DNA from: Chamaelirium japonicum
Lineage: Eukaryota > Streptophyta > Magnoliopsida > Liliales > Melanthiaceae
Length of the DNA stretch: 64,000 nt
Direction of reading: 5' to 3'
Assembly: GCA_947650365.1 (NCBI GenBank)
Contig: OX393556.1
Coordinates: 78,607,579 to 78,671,578 of the forward strand
In this document: positions 40,207 to 52,719 of the stretch, one piece after another
Numbering within the stretch: position 1 is the first letter of the stretch
Layout of the letters: each line of letters begins with the position of its first letter
Made by a program: the position numbers and the translations under genes
Notes under the pieces: model-generated
Told to the model about the DNA's origin: nothing
Seen by the model: only the letters and a program-made list of their open reading frames with translations
Databases searched by the model: none

Positions 40207-42445
40207 TGTAACACCCCTGTATTTTACGGATTTAGGCAACCCATATAATACTGGGGTGTTAAAAGAAAAAATTTATACAATAATTTTCATTGAATACGAA
40301 AATAATTGGAGCCTCTTTATTTATTCGAAACCATATAGTACAATAGTTAAGTTCTGATATATGGCTTATTCTAGATTTAAAACGTTATCTAGAATCTTCG
40401 ATCTCTTAGATCTCTGCTCCCGCCTACTCATAGAAAGGAGTATATAGTGGATCCTCGATTCCTTTTGGCTCCTTTTCTGTGTTTTCCTTAGCTTCCTCTT
40501 TGCCAGATCCTATAGGGTTAGTCTCTGCAGGATGTATAAAACCTATAGGGGGTGAGTCTAATCCACTGACTCACAATAAACCTAGCTTATTCAAGGTAAG
40601 ATTAATGTTCTGAAATAATAGTAAACATATTAATGAGTAGTTATTTAAAAGTTATTGATCACCTGATTTCCTTTTTGGCTCAAACCAGGGTAGTAATTTT
40701 ACCGAGAGACGTTTTGTCTCAAAACAAGACTAGCCCCACACCTGGGTTTCTTTTTGTCATCCAACAAGGCTAGCTTCACACCTAGGTTTCTTTTAGGCCT
40801 CAGTCAGGACAAGCCCCACACCCAATAATGATTAGTAGATCTTCTAAATTTAACTTATCTATAACATAATTAACTATTATTTCAATGGCATATTCTTATC
40901 AAGAATTCACTGGGTTAGATCCCCTACTTGATGGGCTACAGTATTCTTCCTCAGCGGATTACCTTTAATACGATTATGTCCTGAAATCAATATATTTCTA
41001 ATTATTAGTTGGTTTTTCTTCCTTAGTCAATTGAGAGTTTATTCTGTAGGATTTCTAGGGCGATTGACGGAATCAAATTTCGATGTCCAATTTGTGAACT
41101 TATGGTCTAAATGCTATATAGGGGTAAGAGGATCTTTTTTCCTAAGGTCCTGGTTTAGAGTTTTATAATATCGATGGGTCTGAATTGTAACCACAAACAT
41201 ATGGTCATAGACAGAACTCGATTTCGAGTCCCAATGAAAAAGTTATGATAATTTTACCTTATAGGGATAAAATAGTAAATTCACTTTTTAAGCATCGTTT
41301 CTGTCATTTTATGGTCTCATCAGGTTCATATTTGGCCCATAAATTCATGGCCGCAGACGGAACTCAATTCAAAGTTTGAATGCCCAAGTTATGACCAAAA
41401 CACCTATAGGGGTAAAATAGTTATTTCATATTTAATTTTCTGACAGGTTTAATCTCCATTACTTTCTTATATTCTTTTATAGAGGGTTTCATCTTGAGCG
41501 TGTAGGCGCAGAAAAAACTTGATTCCGAACTCGGTGTGACAAGTTAGAGGCTAAATAGTGTAAACTATGTATATTCAAAGTGTTATATATATATTTATAT
41601 ATAACAATGAGCACATAATTATTGCATGGTCAGTTGGTTAAGGGACTTTGATTTAAGTGGATCTCTTCTAGGAAGAAGATGTCATGGGTTCTAAATTGGT
41701 TAGAGTAATTCTTTTTGTAACTAAAAATAATTGAAATAATCAACGGGTTCAAACCCGAACCCGATAACCCGTGGTGGTGGGAGGCGGCGGTCTCTAGTGG
41801 TGGTGGTCGGCAGTGGCGGTCGCTGGAGGTGGTGGCTGGCGGCAATGACCAGAGGTGGTTGCCGGCGGCGGCGGCCGGTGGTCGGAGGTGGCGGTGGCCG
41901 GCAGTGATGGCTGGAGGCGGCGGTCGCCGGAGGTAGAGGTGGCCGGTGGAGGTAGCTGGGTAAAAGTGGGCACGAATCTCAAGGTGAGAAGAATGGTGGT
42001 TGGGGTGGGGTTTATATAGGCTTTTGCACATGCCAAAAGACCAAGGTTTCGAATATATTAAAACCTGGTCAAGTCAGAACTCCAAAGGTTAGCTGGTCAG
42101 GTTAGAACCTTTCAGTTGGTCTAACTCTTGGTATCCCATCCTACTTTATATATATTATTTTTAGAATTTTTTTTCAAAAGATTAAATGGTTTAGCGGTTA
42201 TCAGGAGAATAATAAAAAAAATTAAGTAGGTCCAATATTGAAATCCCTTTATGGGTTTTTTTTGTTTTTAATTTTAAATTGCCTTATATGTGGTTAAAAC
42301 GAAAAAATTTATGTACGGTTTTTTATCGTTTCGACGAGCTAGACGCAGTGCTGTAGTACAATTTTTTATTTGAGTAATGTATAGTTAATTTCTTATTTTT
42401 GCATAAGTATAAATTTTAATTCTTTTAAAATTTTAGGATATTACA
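40207..42445 (-). repeat. 3' LTR of element 4
   Basis: 2,239 bp. TATA on minus is the complement of TTTATATA at 42011-42018; a GGTGG/GCGGCC-rich simple repeat lies at about 41775-41950. The minus-strand PPT is the complement of TCCTCCACTTCT at 42446-42457. Frames rich in P/A/T on the minus strand here are shadows of the simple repeat. Confidence 0.85.
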
Positions 42446-44287
42446 TCCTCCACTTCTAATAAAAAATCTGTCCTCGAAATTTGCAAGGTAAAACAATTTA
42501 TTTTAGATTTTGCTTCTTCTGATAATGAGCTTACTAAGGGAAGTCAAAATCTCGGTATGTGTGTGTAGTGAGCGGACTTAGTCTTATATCCAATGTTCTT
42601 AGTTAGTAAATAAGACAATAAATTCTAAGGTTTGAAAAAATATTTTCCTGGCTTTCTATACTCACACATCAACTATACCTGGTTACTGTATTCACTAGGT
42701 ACTACAATGATAGAAGAATAGGGTTGGCCCAAGGGTTGAAGGATTATTTTCTTTGGGAAAATATCTCTAATGGCGTAATGTGCTTCAACCAATCCCTCTC
42801 TAGTAATGTATTAATCAATTCTCTATTAAGTTGGTGGTCAGCTCTTTTATCGTTGACTTAGTTCCTGAAAACTCTTTTTTTTATCGTATCACTAATTGAT
42901 GTATTGATACAAAAAGAAGGTCCTCAAAAGTTTAGGTTGTAGTCGTAAGTATTTTACTAGACGATTGAAGATATAAGGATATTTGTAACCTCAGACTAGC
43001 CAATAATATTTCTAAGAAATTGATTTATGTAACTACTACTGTCATAATTTTTGCTTTCCAAAGAACTATAAAAATTTCAAACTATTAAACTCTGATCATT
43101 TAGGGTGCGCAGAGATAAACCATCATGATCTTGAAATCAAAGACCTAGGCGGCTCCCCACTAGCAGTTGGCAGCCCTTTTTCCCATGGGACAGCTCCACC
43201 TAACCCCAGGTAGCCCTTTCCTTTGAACTCGAATTCGAGATACGATGATTATCCACGGTCCTAAATGTCATATAACATATTAAAAATTCTAAGTCAATCA
43301 TGTACTTGAAATCACTCCTTGATGACACTAATGATTCAACCTCTATCTTACAATGTTTTTATAAAATTTAAGTACTAGGAGGTGTCTTAGTATCTTATAT
43401 TTAACTCGACTATATTAAAATAAAACTTTTAATTATTTGTTTCAATCATCTGTATGTTACTAAATGCTTGAGGTTAAAGTCCATTGGACTTCTCCTCTAT
43501 AGTTCTCATCTGAGTAGTATCTTAGTCTTGTTAAGGCTATTAGAGTCGTTTCATTTACTCGAGTAGTTGGTGGATATAAATCTAATTCTTTTGTTAAACT
43601 ACTCTCACCGAGATTCATATTTTCAAATTAACCTAGGTAAGGTTCTAAAACTTTGGATATGTTTCAGGTCGCACAGGATTGAGGTTGTCATTTAGTTTTT
43701 GAAACATATGAATCCTTATTTCATTTTAGGTAACACTGAGTTTACATTAATAAAGATGTAGGAATATTTTATTTCTAAGGATCATTGAACATTATTTCTC
43801 CTAAGATACTATAGTAACGTGTTTTCAAGAGAGATTTTGCGAGGTAGGAACTTAAATTAAGGTACTCCTAAGGGATTGCTTTTACACTTATCGAGTTTAT
43901 AATACCTTCTTATGATTCCTCAACTTTATGAAGAGACAGCATATAAGGCTAGTTAGGTACTAGTTTTCCTTAGGTAATCATACGTTCTAATTTCGATGCA
44001 CCTATATTGTCTTCTAGGTTGACTAACTCCTTAACTTCTTATGCTATTGTCTTAGACTTACGCATATATTTAAAAGAAAGTATCCTATAATTAAGTTAAG
44101 GCGTATATACTCTGTTCTTTAGATTAAGGGCTAGATTACCGATGTCACTAACTCTAGAGTTTGATGAACTTAAATGTAATTCACATGAACTTAACTTGTT
44201 CTCTAGGTTAAGTGGCTATCCTACCAATGTCCTTCTTGCTAATATTTTAATTCTCTAGGACCTACTATCTAGGCTCTGATACCAAGT
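42446..44287 (-). other. Internal region of element 4, non-coding
   Basis: 1,842 bp bounded by PPT and PBS. No open frame, RNA gene or tandem repeat is evident. It presumably carries only packaging and priming signals. Confidence 0.7.
44273..44284 (-). other. Primer-binding site of element 4
   Basis: On the minus strand TGGTATCAGAGC, complementary to plant initiator tRNA-Met, three bases from the 5' LTR. Confidence 0.85.
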
Positions 44288-44564
44288 TGTAACGCTCTGG
44301 TATTTTACGGATTTAGGCAACCCGTATAACACTGGGGTGGTAGAAGAAAAACTTGATACAACAATTTCCATTGAATACGAAAATAATTGGAGTCTTTTTA
44401 TTTATTCGAAACCATGTAGTACAATAGTTAAGTTCTTATACATGGCTTATTCTAAACTTAAAACGTCATCTAGAATCTTCGATCTCTTAGATCTCTGCTC
44501 CCGCCTCCTCATAGAAAAGAGTATACAGTGGATCCTCGATTCCTTCTAGCTCATTCTCTGTGTT
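44288..44564 (-). repeat. Element 4 5' LTR, first part
   Basis: 277 bp matching 40207-40490 closely (GGATTTAGGCAACCC, GATCTCTTAGATCTCTGCTC), then interrupted by gypsy 5. The rest resumes at 56848. Confidence 0.88.
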
Positions 44565-45280
44565 TGTGGGTGCAAAATCTGGCTAACGCCATGTAGTGGG
44601 ACCCTCAGCCCTGCCTAGGGCCCACAGAGATGACAGTGGGACCCGCAGCCCTACTTGGGGCCCACGAAGATGACTGTGGTATCCACAGTCCTGTCTGGGG
44701 CCCACAAGTATGATGGTAGGACCAGCAGCCCTACCTGGGATCCACTTGTACAATGGTGGGACCTGCAGCCCTGCTTAGGGCCCACTTGCACCATCTGGGG
44801 TCTAGTAAATCCCCTCGGGTATTTACTAAACCCCGGATATTTTGGAGAATATTCCTAGAATATTTCCTAGATAAACCAAACCTCTATAAATAGCAGACCC
44901 TGTAAATGATTCCATATCCAAAACTTAAAACCAGAATCTCACTTTCTGTTTTCCAGAGCTCCTCGAGCCTTCTGGTTTTTAGATTCCCTCTTTACCCTCT
45001 ATCATCTTGTAAGAAGTACTCCTCGGCCTGTCGAGAGTAGCTCTACTTCATTCAGAGATAGTGGATTTAAGGTTTGTGTCTTACCGCACGGAGACGTAAG
45101 CTTCGGCCGAACTCCTTCATCACTCCCTGTGTCAGCTCTTTCTCTACTCTACAGCGCTTGTGTAACAGCCTAGCAATTTACAATTTAGCACTTCAAAGCG
45201 TGCCACATCCCGAAGGGTAAAACCTTCAATCGACTGTTGGAGGAGGGTCACGTACGACGGCAAGGAAATCCTCCCTTATA
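44565..45280 (+). repeat. 5' LTR of gypsy 5
   Basis: 716 bp. U3 carries five 40-bp tandem units (GGGACC…CAGCCCTGCC…GGGCCCAC) at about 44600-44797; TATAAATA at 44885-44892. Then a 5' UTR-like stretch to the PBS. Confidence 0.85.
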
Positions 45281-45281
45281 G

Positions 45282-45302
45282 TTTGGCACCGTCTGTGGGA
45301 TC
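45282..45302 (+). other. Primer-binding site of gypsy 5
   Basis: TTTGGCACCGTCTGTGGGAT directly after the LTR; this sequence type is common in plant Ty3/gypsy elements. Confidence 0.7.
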
Positions 45303-45399
45303 ACGATCCTATCAACGTACAATTTCTAAGCTTCCCAACTCCTTCGGTAGCTGCTACCAGTTGCCCAAGCAATCTGTCTGTCTCCATTGTTATACCTAA

Positions 45400-46790
45400 A
45401 TGGCAAAGACACCGATGGACCAACCGGAGGAAGTAGTATGCACCCAGTTGCTTAGCATCCAACGACTTGCTCAATGAGTCATCAGCTCATGATGATTGAA
45501 CACCCAGAACAGTAACTCATTGGTAATTCAAGGAGTTGCCTATCGGTTGATCGCGTCACCCAGGCTCAACCTCGACAGTCACCTCAACTCGCCGACCTAA
45601 CTCCTCAGCGCTTGGGGAAAGTACACAACTCTCCCTATGCCGATGCTTAAGCGACGTACCAGATCACGGCAGAGGACTTCCAGCTCCCCACTCTTATGAA
45701 GCAAAATACTGCTCTCATGGTTAAGAGAGACTCCCTCTGACAAATCATCGTCAATACAAGAGTTAACCCTCCACGGTCATCCACAGGCATCAACGATGGA
45801 GCAAACATTTGCTGGTCGGTCGACCAATCTTTCACTCCTTCCAAACGATCCGCAGTTGACATCCCTCGACGGTCCCTTGAATCCCTCTCAAGAATACCCT
45901 CTCTTATTCCTCCCAAGCCAACGGTCTGAGAATAGCTCAATGAATATGCCCTTCATCCTGAGACTCTCGGTTCCTAGTCATCTTTCGATCCATATATCAT
46001 GAGGGATATTTGGAATAATGGACACCACTCCAGAGTTTGACAATATTAGAATGGTGATCAAGCCCTAGCCAGGCATCGGACGACAAGATGGACTCTGCCG
46101 CCCTCTCTACCTCCTCTTCCTCCAAGATGCCTCTCCGACCAGCGAGGCGATCAAAGGAATGATCATGCCTCTGAAGGCCCGCTTCATCAGTAGATTCTTC
46201 GTGCCCTGTTTCCTCGAAGCTAGAAAGCTCCCACTCTTCACAAGTTCAACTGCCTGACTGGAGATCTGACGTTGCACGTCCTCACCTTCAGGCAAGCATT
46301 GACGCCACATGATAGTGACAACCAGGTTCTATACTGCACCTTTGCTAGCAGCCAGACGACATATTGCTCGATTGGTATCACAACCTCCCGACCGGTTCTG
46401 TGAGTTGGTTTGAGGATCTGGCAGACCTCTTTGTTCAACACAATTGGCTGAACCTCAAGCCAGAAAAGAAGCTGAACTCCCTTTACCAGCTCAGGATGGG
46501 ATCGAATGAAACCCTCCAAGAGTTCTCTCGGAGGTTCCGGAACGAGCATGCTGTGCTCTCCGGACATCACTTTGACGATAAAGCCATCATGCTTGCATTC
46601 CAGAATGTCCTACATTTTGACCTCCACATCTACAACGACCTCATCCTCAATCCTCCTGCATCTCTTGGAGTGTTATTCGATCGAATTTAAAAGGATATCG
46701 AGGTGGAGGACGATCAAGTCACTCGCAAAAAACATGACCTCAAGAAATGCCTTTCTAATAAGGAACTAATGAGACCAATAGCTTAAGCTC
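45400..46790 (+). pseudogene. gag: Gypsy 5 gag relic
   Basis: The ATG at 45400 opens only 25 codons to a TGA. A recognisable Retrotrans_gag segment lies at 46364-46690 (LDWYHNLPTGSVSWFEDLADLF, KKLNSLYQLRMGSNETLQEF, FRNEHAV), the part that folds as capsid. Preceding and following parts are in other frames with stops. No protease, RT or integrase follows before the tandem arrays at about 47040. Confidence 0.78.
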
Positions 46791-47039
46791 GCAACGCTCA
46801 GCCTAACAAAGATAGAGCCTCCAAGAGGTCGAGGCAGGTAGGCGATAGACCCATAGAGCCTCAAAAGACCATGAATACCAAAAGGAAGCAACCCATCCAC
46901 CGATCAGGAGTAGAAGGCCACCGATTATCAACTACTCAGAATGTTGCTCATCTGAAATCCATAATGTAACATCTTCCGAGTTATCAATGCAATGACAATT
47001 GTTTCAAGTTATATCGAAGACTATCAAATTCTATCTTGA

Positions 47040-47775
47040 CTTCTGCTTAACATCACAGTTAGTTCGGTTCGTGTTGTGACATAGTTGACTAACCTATAAC
47101 GGTACAAAGCTACGTGTCCCGATATGTAGGTTCGACTGAAATAGCGCTTCGCCTAAGTCCAAGCGATACAAGGGTGTTACGCTGAGTACTCCGAATCATT
47201 GGCGTCGCACATGCTCCCATTGTCACGTAAGGACACATGCATTAGTACCTCAGCAAAGTTAGTTCAGTTCGTGTTGTGACACGATCGACTAACCTACAAC
47301 AGTATAAAGCTACGTGTCCTGATATATAGGTTCGACTGAAATGACGCTTCTCCTAAGTTCAACCGATACAAGAGCACTATGTTGTGTACTCCGAATCATT
47401 GGCATCGCACATGCTTATGTTGTCATGTAAGGACACATGCACTAGTGCCTCGCCATAGCTACTTCGGTTCGTGTTGCAACACGGCCGACTAACCTGCAAT
47501 GGTACAAAGCTACGTGTCCCGATACATAGATTCGACTGAAACAACACTTCGCCTAAGTCCAACCGATACAAGGGTACTACGCTAAGTACTCCGAATCATT
47601 AACGTCCAACATGCTCCCGTTGTCACGTAAGGACACATGCACTAGTGCCTCATCACAGTTAGTTCGGTTTGTGTTGTGACACGGCCGACTAACTTGTAAT
47701 GGTACAAAACTACGTGTCCTGATACGTAGGTTCTACTGAAACGGTGCTTCACCTAAGTCCAATCGATACAAGGGC
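47040..47775 (+). repeat. ~200-bp tandem array, left part
   Basis: The marker AGTTCGGTTCGTGTTG recurs at 47061, 47261, 47461 and 47661, a period of 200 bp. The array is cut at 47775 by the CACTA element and resumes at 52289. An inverted copy of the array is at 63385-63925. Confidence 0.92.
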
Positions 47776-48260
47776 TACTACAAAAAAAATATTTTTTATT
47801 GACGGAATATATCCATTGGTAATATTATGTTTTCGTCAGTAATAATTTATGGCAACGAAATAAAATTCCATTGCTGACCGTCGAGAAAGAAGGCGTCGGA
47901 AAAAAAAACGACGACGGATTAATATTTTCGTCGGTATTAAACATTAATACCGACAGTTATTTATAGTCCATCGGCAGTATATAAATATTTTTTAAAAAAT
48001 ATAATAGATTATTACCGATGGTCAAACCTATATCTATCAATAAAAATAGTATATTGCCGATGGATAATTAATGTCTGTCAGTAATATATGAAATTTATTT
48101 TTAAAAAAATAGATTATTACCGACGTTTAGACTTATATCTGTCGATACAAATATGTATATTACCGACGGTAACTTCTTCAGTCGATTAAAGTTAGAATAT
48201 ATTATTTAATAAATTTATTATTACCGACAGAATATATAACATCCGTCGGTAATAAAACTT
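47776..48260. repeat. CACTA left subterminal repeats
   Basis: Repeated ATTACCGACGG-type motifs in both orientations, spaced about 30-60 bp apart. The right-hand set is at about 51935-52270. Confidence 0.85.
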
Positions 48261-48929
48261 AAATTTTTTTTAAAAAAATACTAAAAGTTGGTTATTTAAT
48301 TCCTGCGATTTACAATAATACCATAATATTCAAATATTACCGCAAATTACCACAAATATTATCATAATTGACTAAATCAAATATTACCACAATCTATCAA
48401 ATATTACCATAAATTGCCAAATTTTACCACAATAACATAAAATTACCACATATTTATTACAAAATTATTTTTACACAATCCAAAATTGAGGAAAGTTGCA
48501 TGCCCTAGCTCAATCACCCCATGCTGCCCGGCACCAACGTTGGTGCTCACATCCCCTGACGTTGCACATCCTGCAATTTATATCTATATATATATAGCAT
48601 GGTGCAGTTAGGGCTTAATACAATGTATTTTCATGGTGACTTAATCATGTGGTTATGAATCAGCTGTATTGGTGCTCCAGCATTTGATCGGCCGTAATAT
48701 TTGCTGAGGTGGCATCACATTTATACCATAGATTTTCTCCTCTTTTAAGCTCCCCCCCGGTCACGCTCCCCCCCCCCCTCCCCCCCGCACGCGCCAAATT
48801 CATGCTTTCCCCCTTCAACTTGCCCAACAGATCATGTGAAGATGGGAGCAATTATCCCAATAGTCGGTAAGATCGTCACCTCCCACCCTTCGAGCAATCA
48901 TGTGAAGAAAATTTTTGCCAAATATTTCA

Positions 48930-49665
48930 GGTGAGATTTTACCCTCCGATTGGCTAATTTAGGGTCTAAGCATTCGAAAAATCATAAGTTAGCGTGTTTC
49001 GGATTTTGAACTTGGTTTGGATTCGATGGGATCGTCTTCGGATCGCATCCGATCATTTGTATTTGGATGTTTTTTTGTATTTCGAACTTGCGAGCACGTT
49101 TTAAGTTGATATTTTAAGATTATTCCCTTCGATTGACTAATTTAGAGTCTATGCATTGGAAAATCATAAGTTAGCATGTTTCAGATTTTGAACTTGGTTT
49201 GGATTCGATGGGATCGTCATCGGATCGCGTCCGATAATTTATACTTGGATGTTTTCTCTTATTTCGGACTTGCGAGCAATTTTTAATTAGATATTTGAAG
49301 AATTTACCCTCCGATTGACTAATTTAGAGTCTAAGTGTTGAAAAATCATAAGTTAGTATGTTTTGGATCTTGAAATTGGTTTGGATTCGATCGGATCGTC
49401 ACCGGATCGCATCCGATAATTCGTACTTGGATGTTTTTTCATATTTTGAACTTGCGAGCAAGTTTTAAGTAGATATTTAAAAAATTTACCCTCCGATTGT
49501 TTACTTAGAGTCTAAGCGTTTGAAAATCATAAGTTAGCATGTTTCGGATTTTGAAATTGGTTTGGATTCGATCGGATCGTCATCGGATCGCATCCGATAA
49601 TTCGTACTTGGATGTTTTTTCGTATTTCGGACTTGCGTGTTTCGGATTGACTATTTTAACATACA
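48930..49665. repeat. ~183-bp tandem array in CACTA
   Basis: The marker TACCCTCCGATTG (or CCCTTCGATTG) recurs at about 48940, 49124, 49306 and 49490. Each unit includes AATCATAAGTTAGCATGTTTC and GGATTCGATGGGATCG. Confidence 0.85.
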
Positions 49666-49824
49666 TAATTGTAGTACTTGTATTATGAACTTGGTTTGCA
49701 AATCACAAGTTTTCACATAAGATGATAATCGTGCTAAGCTCAAATAACATGGCAATCGTACTTGTATTAATTTTAGTAAGATGCATACTTTATATTAATA
49801 TTATAAACATTAGTAAGTACCTGA

Positions 49825-50217
49825 TCATGAGCATGAGCCACCGCTACACCGGCTCATGAACTCATCAAGCCGACGCTCCAATACCCTACGAGCTTCTCTT
49901 TCCTCCTCAACTCGTCGCTCGAGGGCCTGCCTCTCCTCACGCTCCGCCTCAACCCTATGCTCGAGACCCTGCCTCTGCTCGCGCTCCACGTCTAGCGCAG
50001 ATTGCAACTGAGTGATAACCCCGGTCTGGATGTCCCATGCCCTCGAGCGCATACTCTCTCGTCCAAAGTAGGAGGAGGGCGTGACTCCAAGGCCCATACA
50101 GAGGACGCGATCGTGCGTGGCAGGTCTGAGCACAACCACACCTTTGAAATATTTTTTCCAACCTTTCAAAAAATAAATCACTGAAATGTGTGATTTTTTA
50201 AAGGAACTAACATACAA
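49825..50217 (-). pseudogene. C-terminal fragment of CACTA-associated TNP-like protein
   Basis: A 130-codon minus-strand frame. Residues about 40-60 read LGVTPSSYFGR, resembling the GLGVTPS-type motif that I associate with plant En/Spm-associated (Transposase_24-like) proteins. It is followed by a long heptad coiled coil of E/R/Q (VEREQRQGLEHRVEAEREE…). It ends SGGSCS. This is the kind of tail seen on the second, DNA-binding protein of CACTA elements. Position inside the CACTA element supports the call. The catalytic TNP2-like transposase is absent. Homology is from memory of motif style, so moderate confidence. Confidence 0.55.
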
Positions 50218-51039
50218 AATGTCCGAAATTTTGATAGAACTATATTTTGTATGTTAGATCCTTTAAAAAATGACCGGTGTCTGATCGAAATCTAACATTT
50301 CATATTCCTTTTTATGGACAATTTTACTAAAAAACTTTATATTTTTAGTAAAATATCATCTTTTTAAGTGTAAAGATTCAATCTTTGATTTTTTTTTTTT
50401 GCATAACTGCCGATATTTCAACCAACATTTGACTAAAATATGACATTTTTGTTTTTTTTTACTCGATCGAAATCAACATTGAAATCGACATTAAAACCTT
50501 TGTTAATGCATGGGACCATGTCTTATGACATAGTAATCCTTTTTTCAATTTCAAATAATAGCTCTTATGACTGAGTGAAGATTGTTCGAAGGACGGCTAA
50601 TTTTCTCCTCTTACGTGATCGAAGCTGCTTGACGGCCAATAGAATAAGCAAACAACAATTCCTCTTATCCCATGCCTTTTGATTTTCTCCCAAATTAGTT
50701 ATACCGTCATAGGATGTCTTCTGGCAAGTTGGGAGCATGGACAATGAGAAAAATTGTAACAATAGAGTGCCCAATTTTAAAACGAAAGGTAAATCCTCAT
50801 TTTAACTTTCTTTTGTGAAGAATCATATTACAACATAAGTAGTTTTACCCAAAAAAATTTTGTTGTCCCAAGCCCGAATGGAAAAAGGTTGACGAGTGAT
50901 GTTAGGTTGAAAACAAGTCAGCCGAAAAAATGTTTCAGTTTTCAAGTAACTACTTATGCTACTAAAATCTCATTTAAAAAAAAGCATGAGCGATTTAAGT
51001 GTTTAGCTCAAAAACAACGGATATAGGGGGGTTAAGTGT

Positions 51040-51590
51040 TTAGCTCAAAAACACTTAACCCCCCTATAATCTAAAAACTACATTTTGCCCCCATTCAATT
51101 CAGTTTTGATCAGATAAAAATTACCAAATGAGGGAATTAAGTAGCTGACTAAACGAGGTATTGTGCTGACATTTCAAACTTTAGGGAGCGATTTAGAACA
51201 ATATAAATGGGTATTGTGCTAAAAACTTCGTAACCCCCCTATAGTCTAAAAACTACATATTGCCCTCATTCAACTCAGTTTTGATCTGATAAAAATTATC
51301 AAATGAGGGAATTAAGTAGTTGACCAAACGGGGCATTGTGCTAACATTTCAAACTTTACGGAGCGATTTAGAACAATATAAATGGGTATTGTGTTAAAAA
51401 CTACTTAACCCCCCTATAGTCTAAAAACTATATTTTGCCCCCATTTAATTCAGTTTTGATCAGATAAAAATTACCAAATGAGGGAATTAAGTAGTTGACT
51501 AAACGAGATATTGTGCTAACATTTCAAACTTTAGGGAGCGATTTAGAACAATATAAATGGGTATTGTGCTAACATTTCAAACTTTAGGGT
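51040..51590. repeat. ~178-bp tandem array in CACTA
   Basis: The block CTTAACCCCCCTATA and following CAGATAAAAATTACCAAATG recurs at about 51054, 51230 and 51405, three units. It is followed by a (GGA)n tract (about 51610-51730) and two poly(G) runs (about 51789-51820 and 51838-51861). Confidence 0.85.
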
Positions 51591-52288
51591 GCGATTTGCA
51601 ACAAATTAAGCAGAAGGAGGAGAGGAGGAGGAGGAGGAGGAGGAGGAGGAGACGGAGGAGAAGGAGGAGGCCCGGATGAGGAGGAGGAGAGATCACCGAT
51701 GGGCCGGGGAGAGGAGGAGGAGGAGGGGACATACCAAAGGAGGCCGGCGGAGAGGGCGACGGAGCCGAGGTGCGTGCGTCAGAGGGGAGGCCCGGGGGGG
51801 GGGGGGGGGGGGGGGGGGGGTCGAAAACGGGGAGGCCGGGGGGGGGGGGGGGGGGGGGGGGAATAATTTCAGAACTTCAGAGAACAAACAAAAAAAGGGG
51901 AATCGGGTTATGTTATAAATCGCAGGGCGTTTTACCGACGGACATTAAATTCCGTCGGTACAAATATATATAATACTGACGGATTATATATGGCTATCAG
52001 TAATACAAATAGGAAAAATAATTAAAATATGAAAATTTTTAAATCGACGGCATTTATTATACCGTCAGAAAAATAAATATTATTACCGACGGATATAATA
52101 TTTTCTGTCGGTAAATATATTTTTACCGACGAATATTATATATCCATCGGTAATAAAAATGTAAAAATAATTAAAATATCATATTCTCATTCTCGACTGA
52201 ACTTAATATTATCGTCGTTATAAATTATAATATTACAGACGATAATAAAATATATCGTTCGGCAATAAACCTCTTTCCTATAGTGGGC

Positions 52289-52690
52289 GCTACGCTGAGT
52301 ACTCCGAATCATTGGCATCGCACATGCTCCCGTTGTCGTAAGGATACATGCACTGCTGCCTTGCCACAGTTAGTTCGATTCGCATTGCGACACGGTCGAC
52401 TAACTAGCAACGATACAAAGCAACGTGTCCCGATATGTAAGTTCAACTGAACCAGGCTTCGCCTAAGTCCAACCGATACAAAGGCGCTACACATAGTACT
52501 CTAAAACATTGGCATCGCATATGCTCCCTTGTCACGTAAGGACACATGCACTAGTGCCTCGCCATAATTAGTTCAGTTCGCGTTACAACACGGCCGACTA
52601 ACCTGCAACGGTACAGAGCTACATGTTCGACTAAAACGGCGCTTCGTCTAAGTCCAACTGATACAAGGGCGCTACGCTAAGTACTCCTAA
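52289..52690 (+). repeat. ~200-bp tandem array, right part
   Basis: Continuation of the array after the CACTA element: two units (markers at about 52372 and 52570), more diverged than the left part. Confidence 0.88.
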
Positions 52691-52719
52691 TTCTAACCCC
52701 CATCGTTTAATAATCCCAA

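Larger units (their letters stand above)
47776..52285. mobile_element. CACTA (En/Spm-type) DNA transposon derivative
   Basis: Starts TACTACAAAAAAAAT (first base mutated from C) and ends CCTATAGTG, the complement of CACTATAGG. The 3-bp duplication GGC is at 47773-47775 and 52286-52288. Removing it restores the 200-bp array reading GGGCGCTACGCTGAG. Subterminal regions (to about 48250 and from about 51935) are packed with TACCGACGG / CCGTCGGTA motifs in both orientations, the transposase-binding repeats typical of the superfamily. At 4.5 kb with no full transposase it is non-autonomous. Confidence 0.93.

Noticed and set aside
41630..42036. 133-codon and 80-codon minus-strand Pro/His/Ala-rich frames
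   Set aside because: They arise from GGTGG simple repeats inside the element 4 LTR and are not kept in the second LTR copy (58205-58438 differs in length and frame).
44273..44284. tRNA-Met gene fragment
   Set aside because: Only 12 bases, exactly at the LTR junction: a primer-binding site, not a tRNA gene.
47040..47775. CRISPR-like array
   Set aside because: Direct tandem 200-bp units without short repeat/unique spacer structure, in a eukaryotic transposon.
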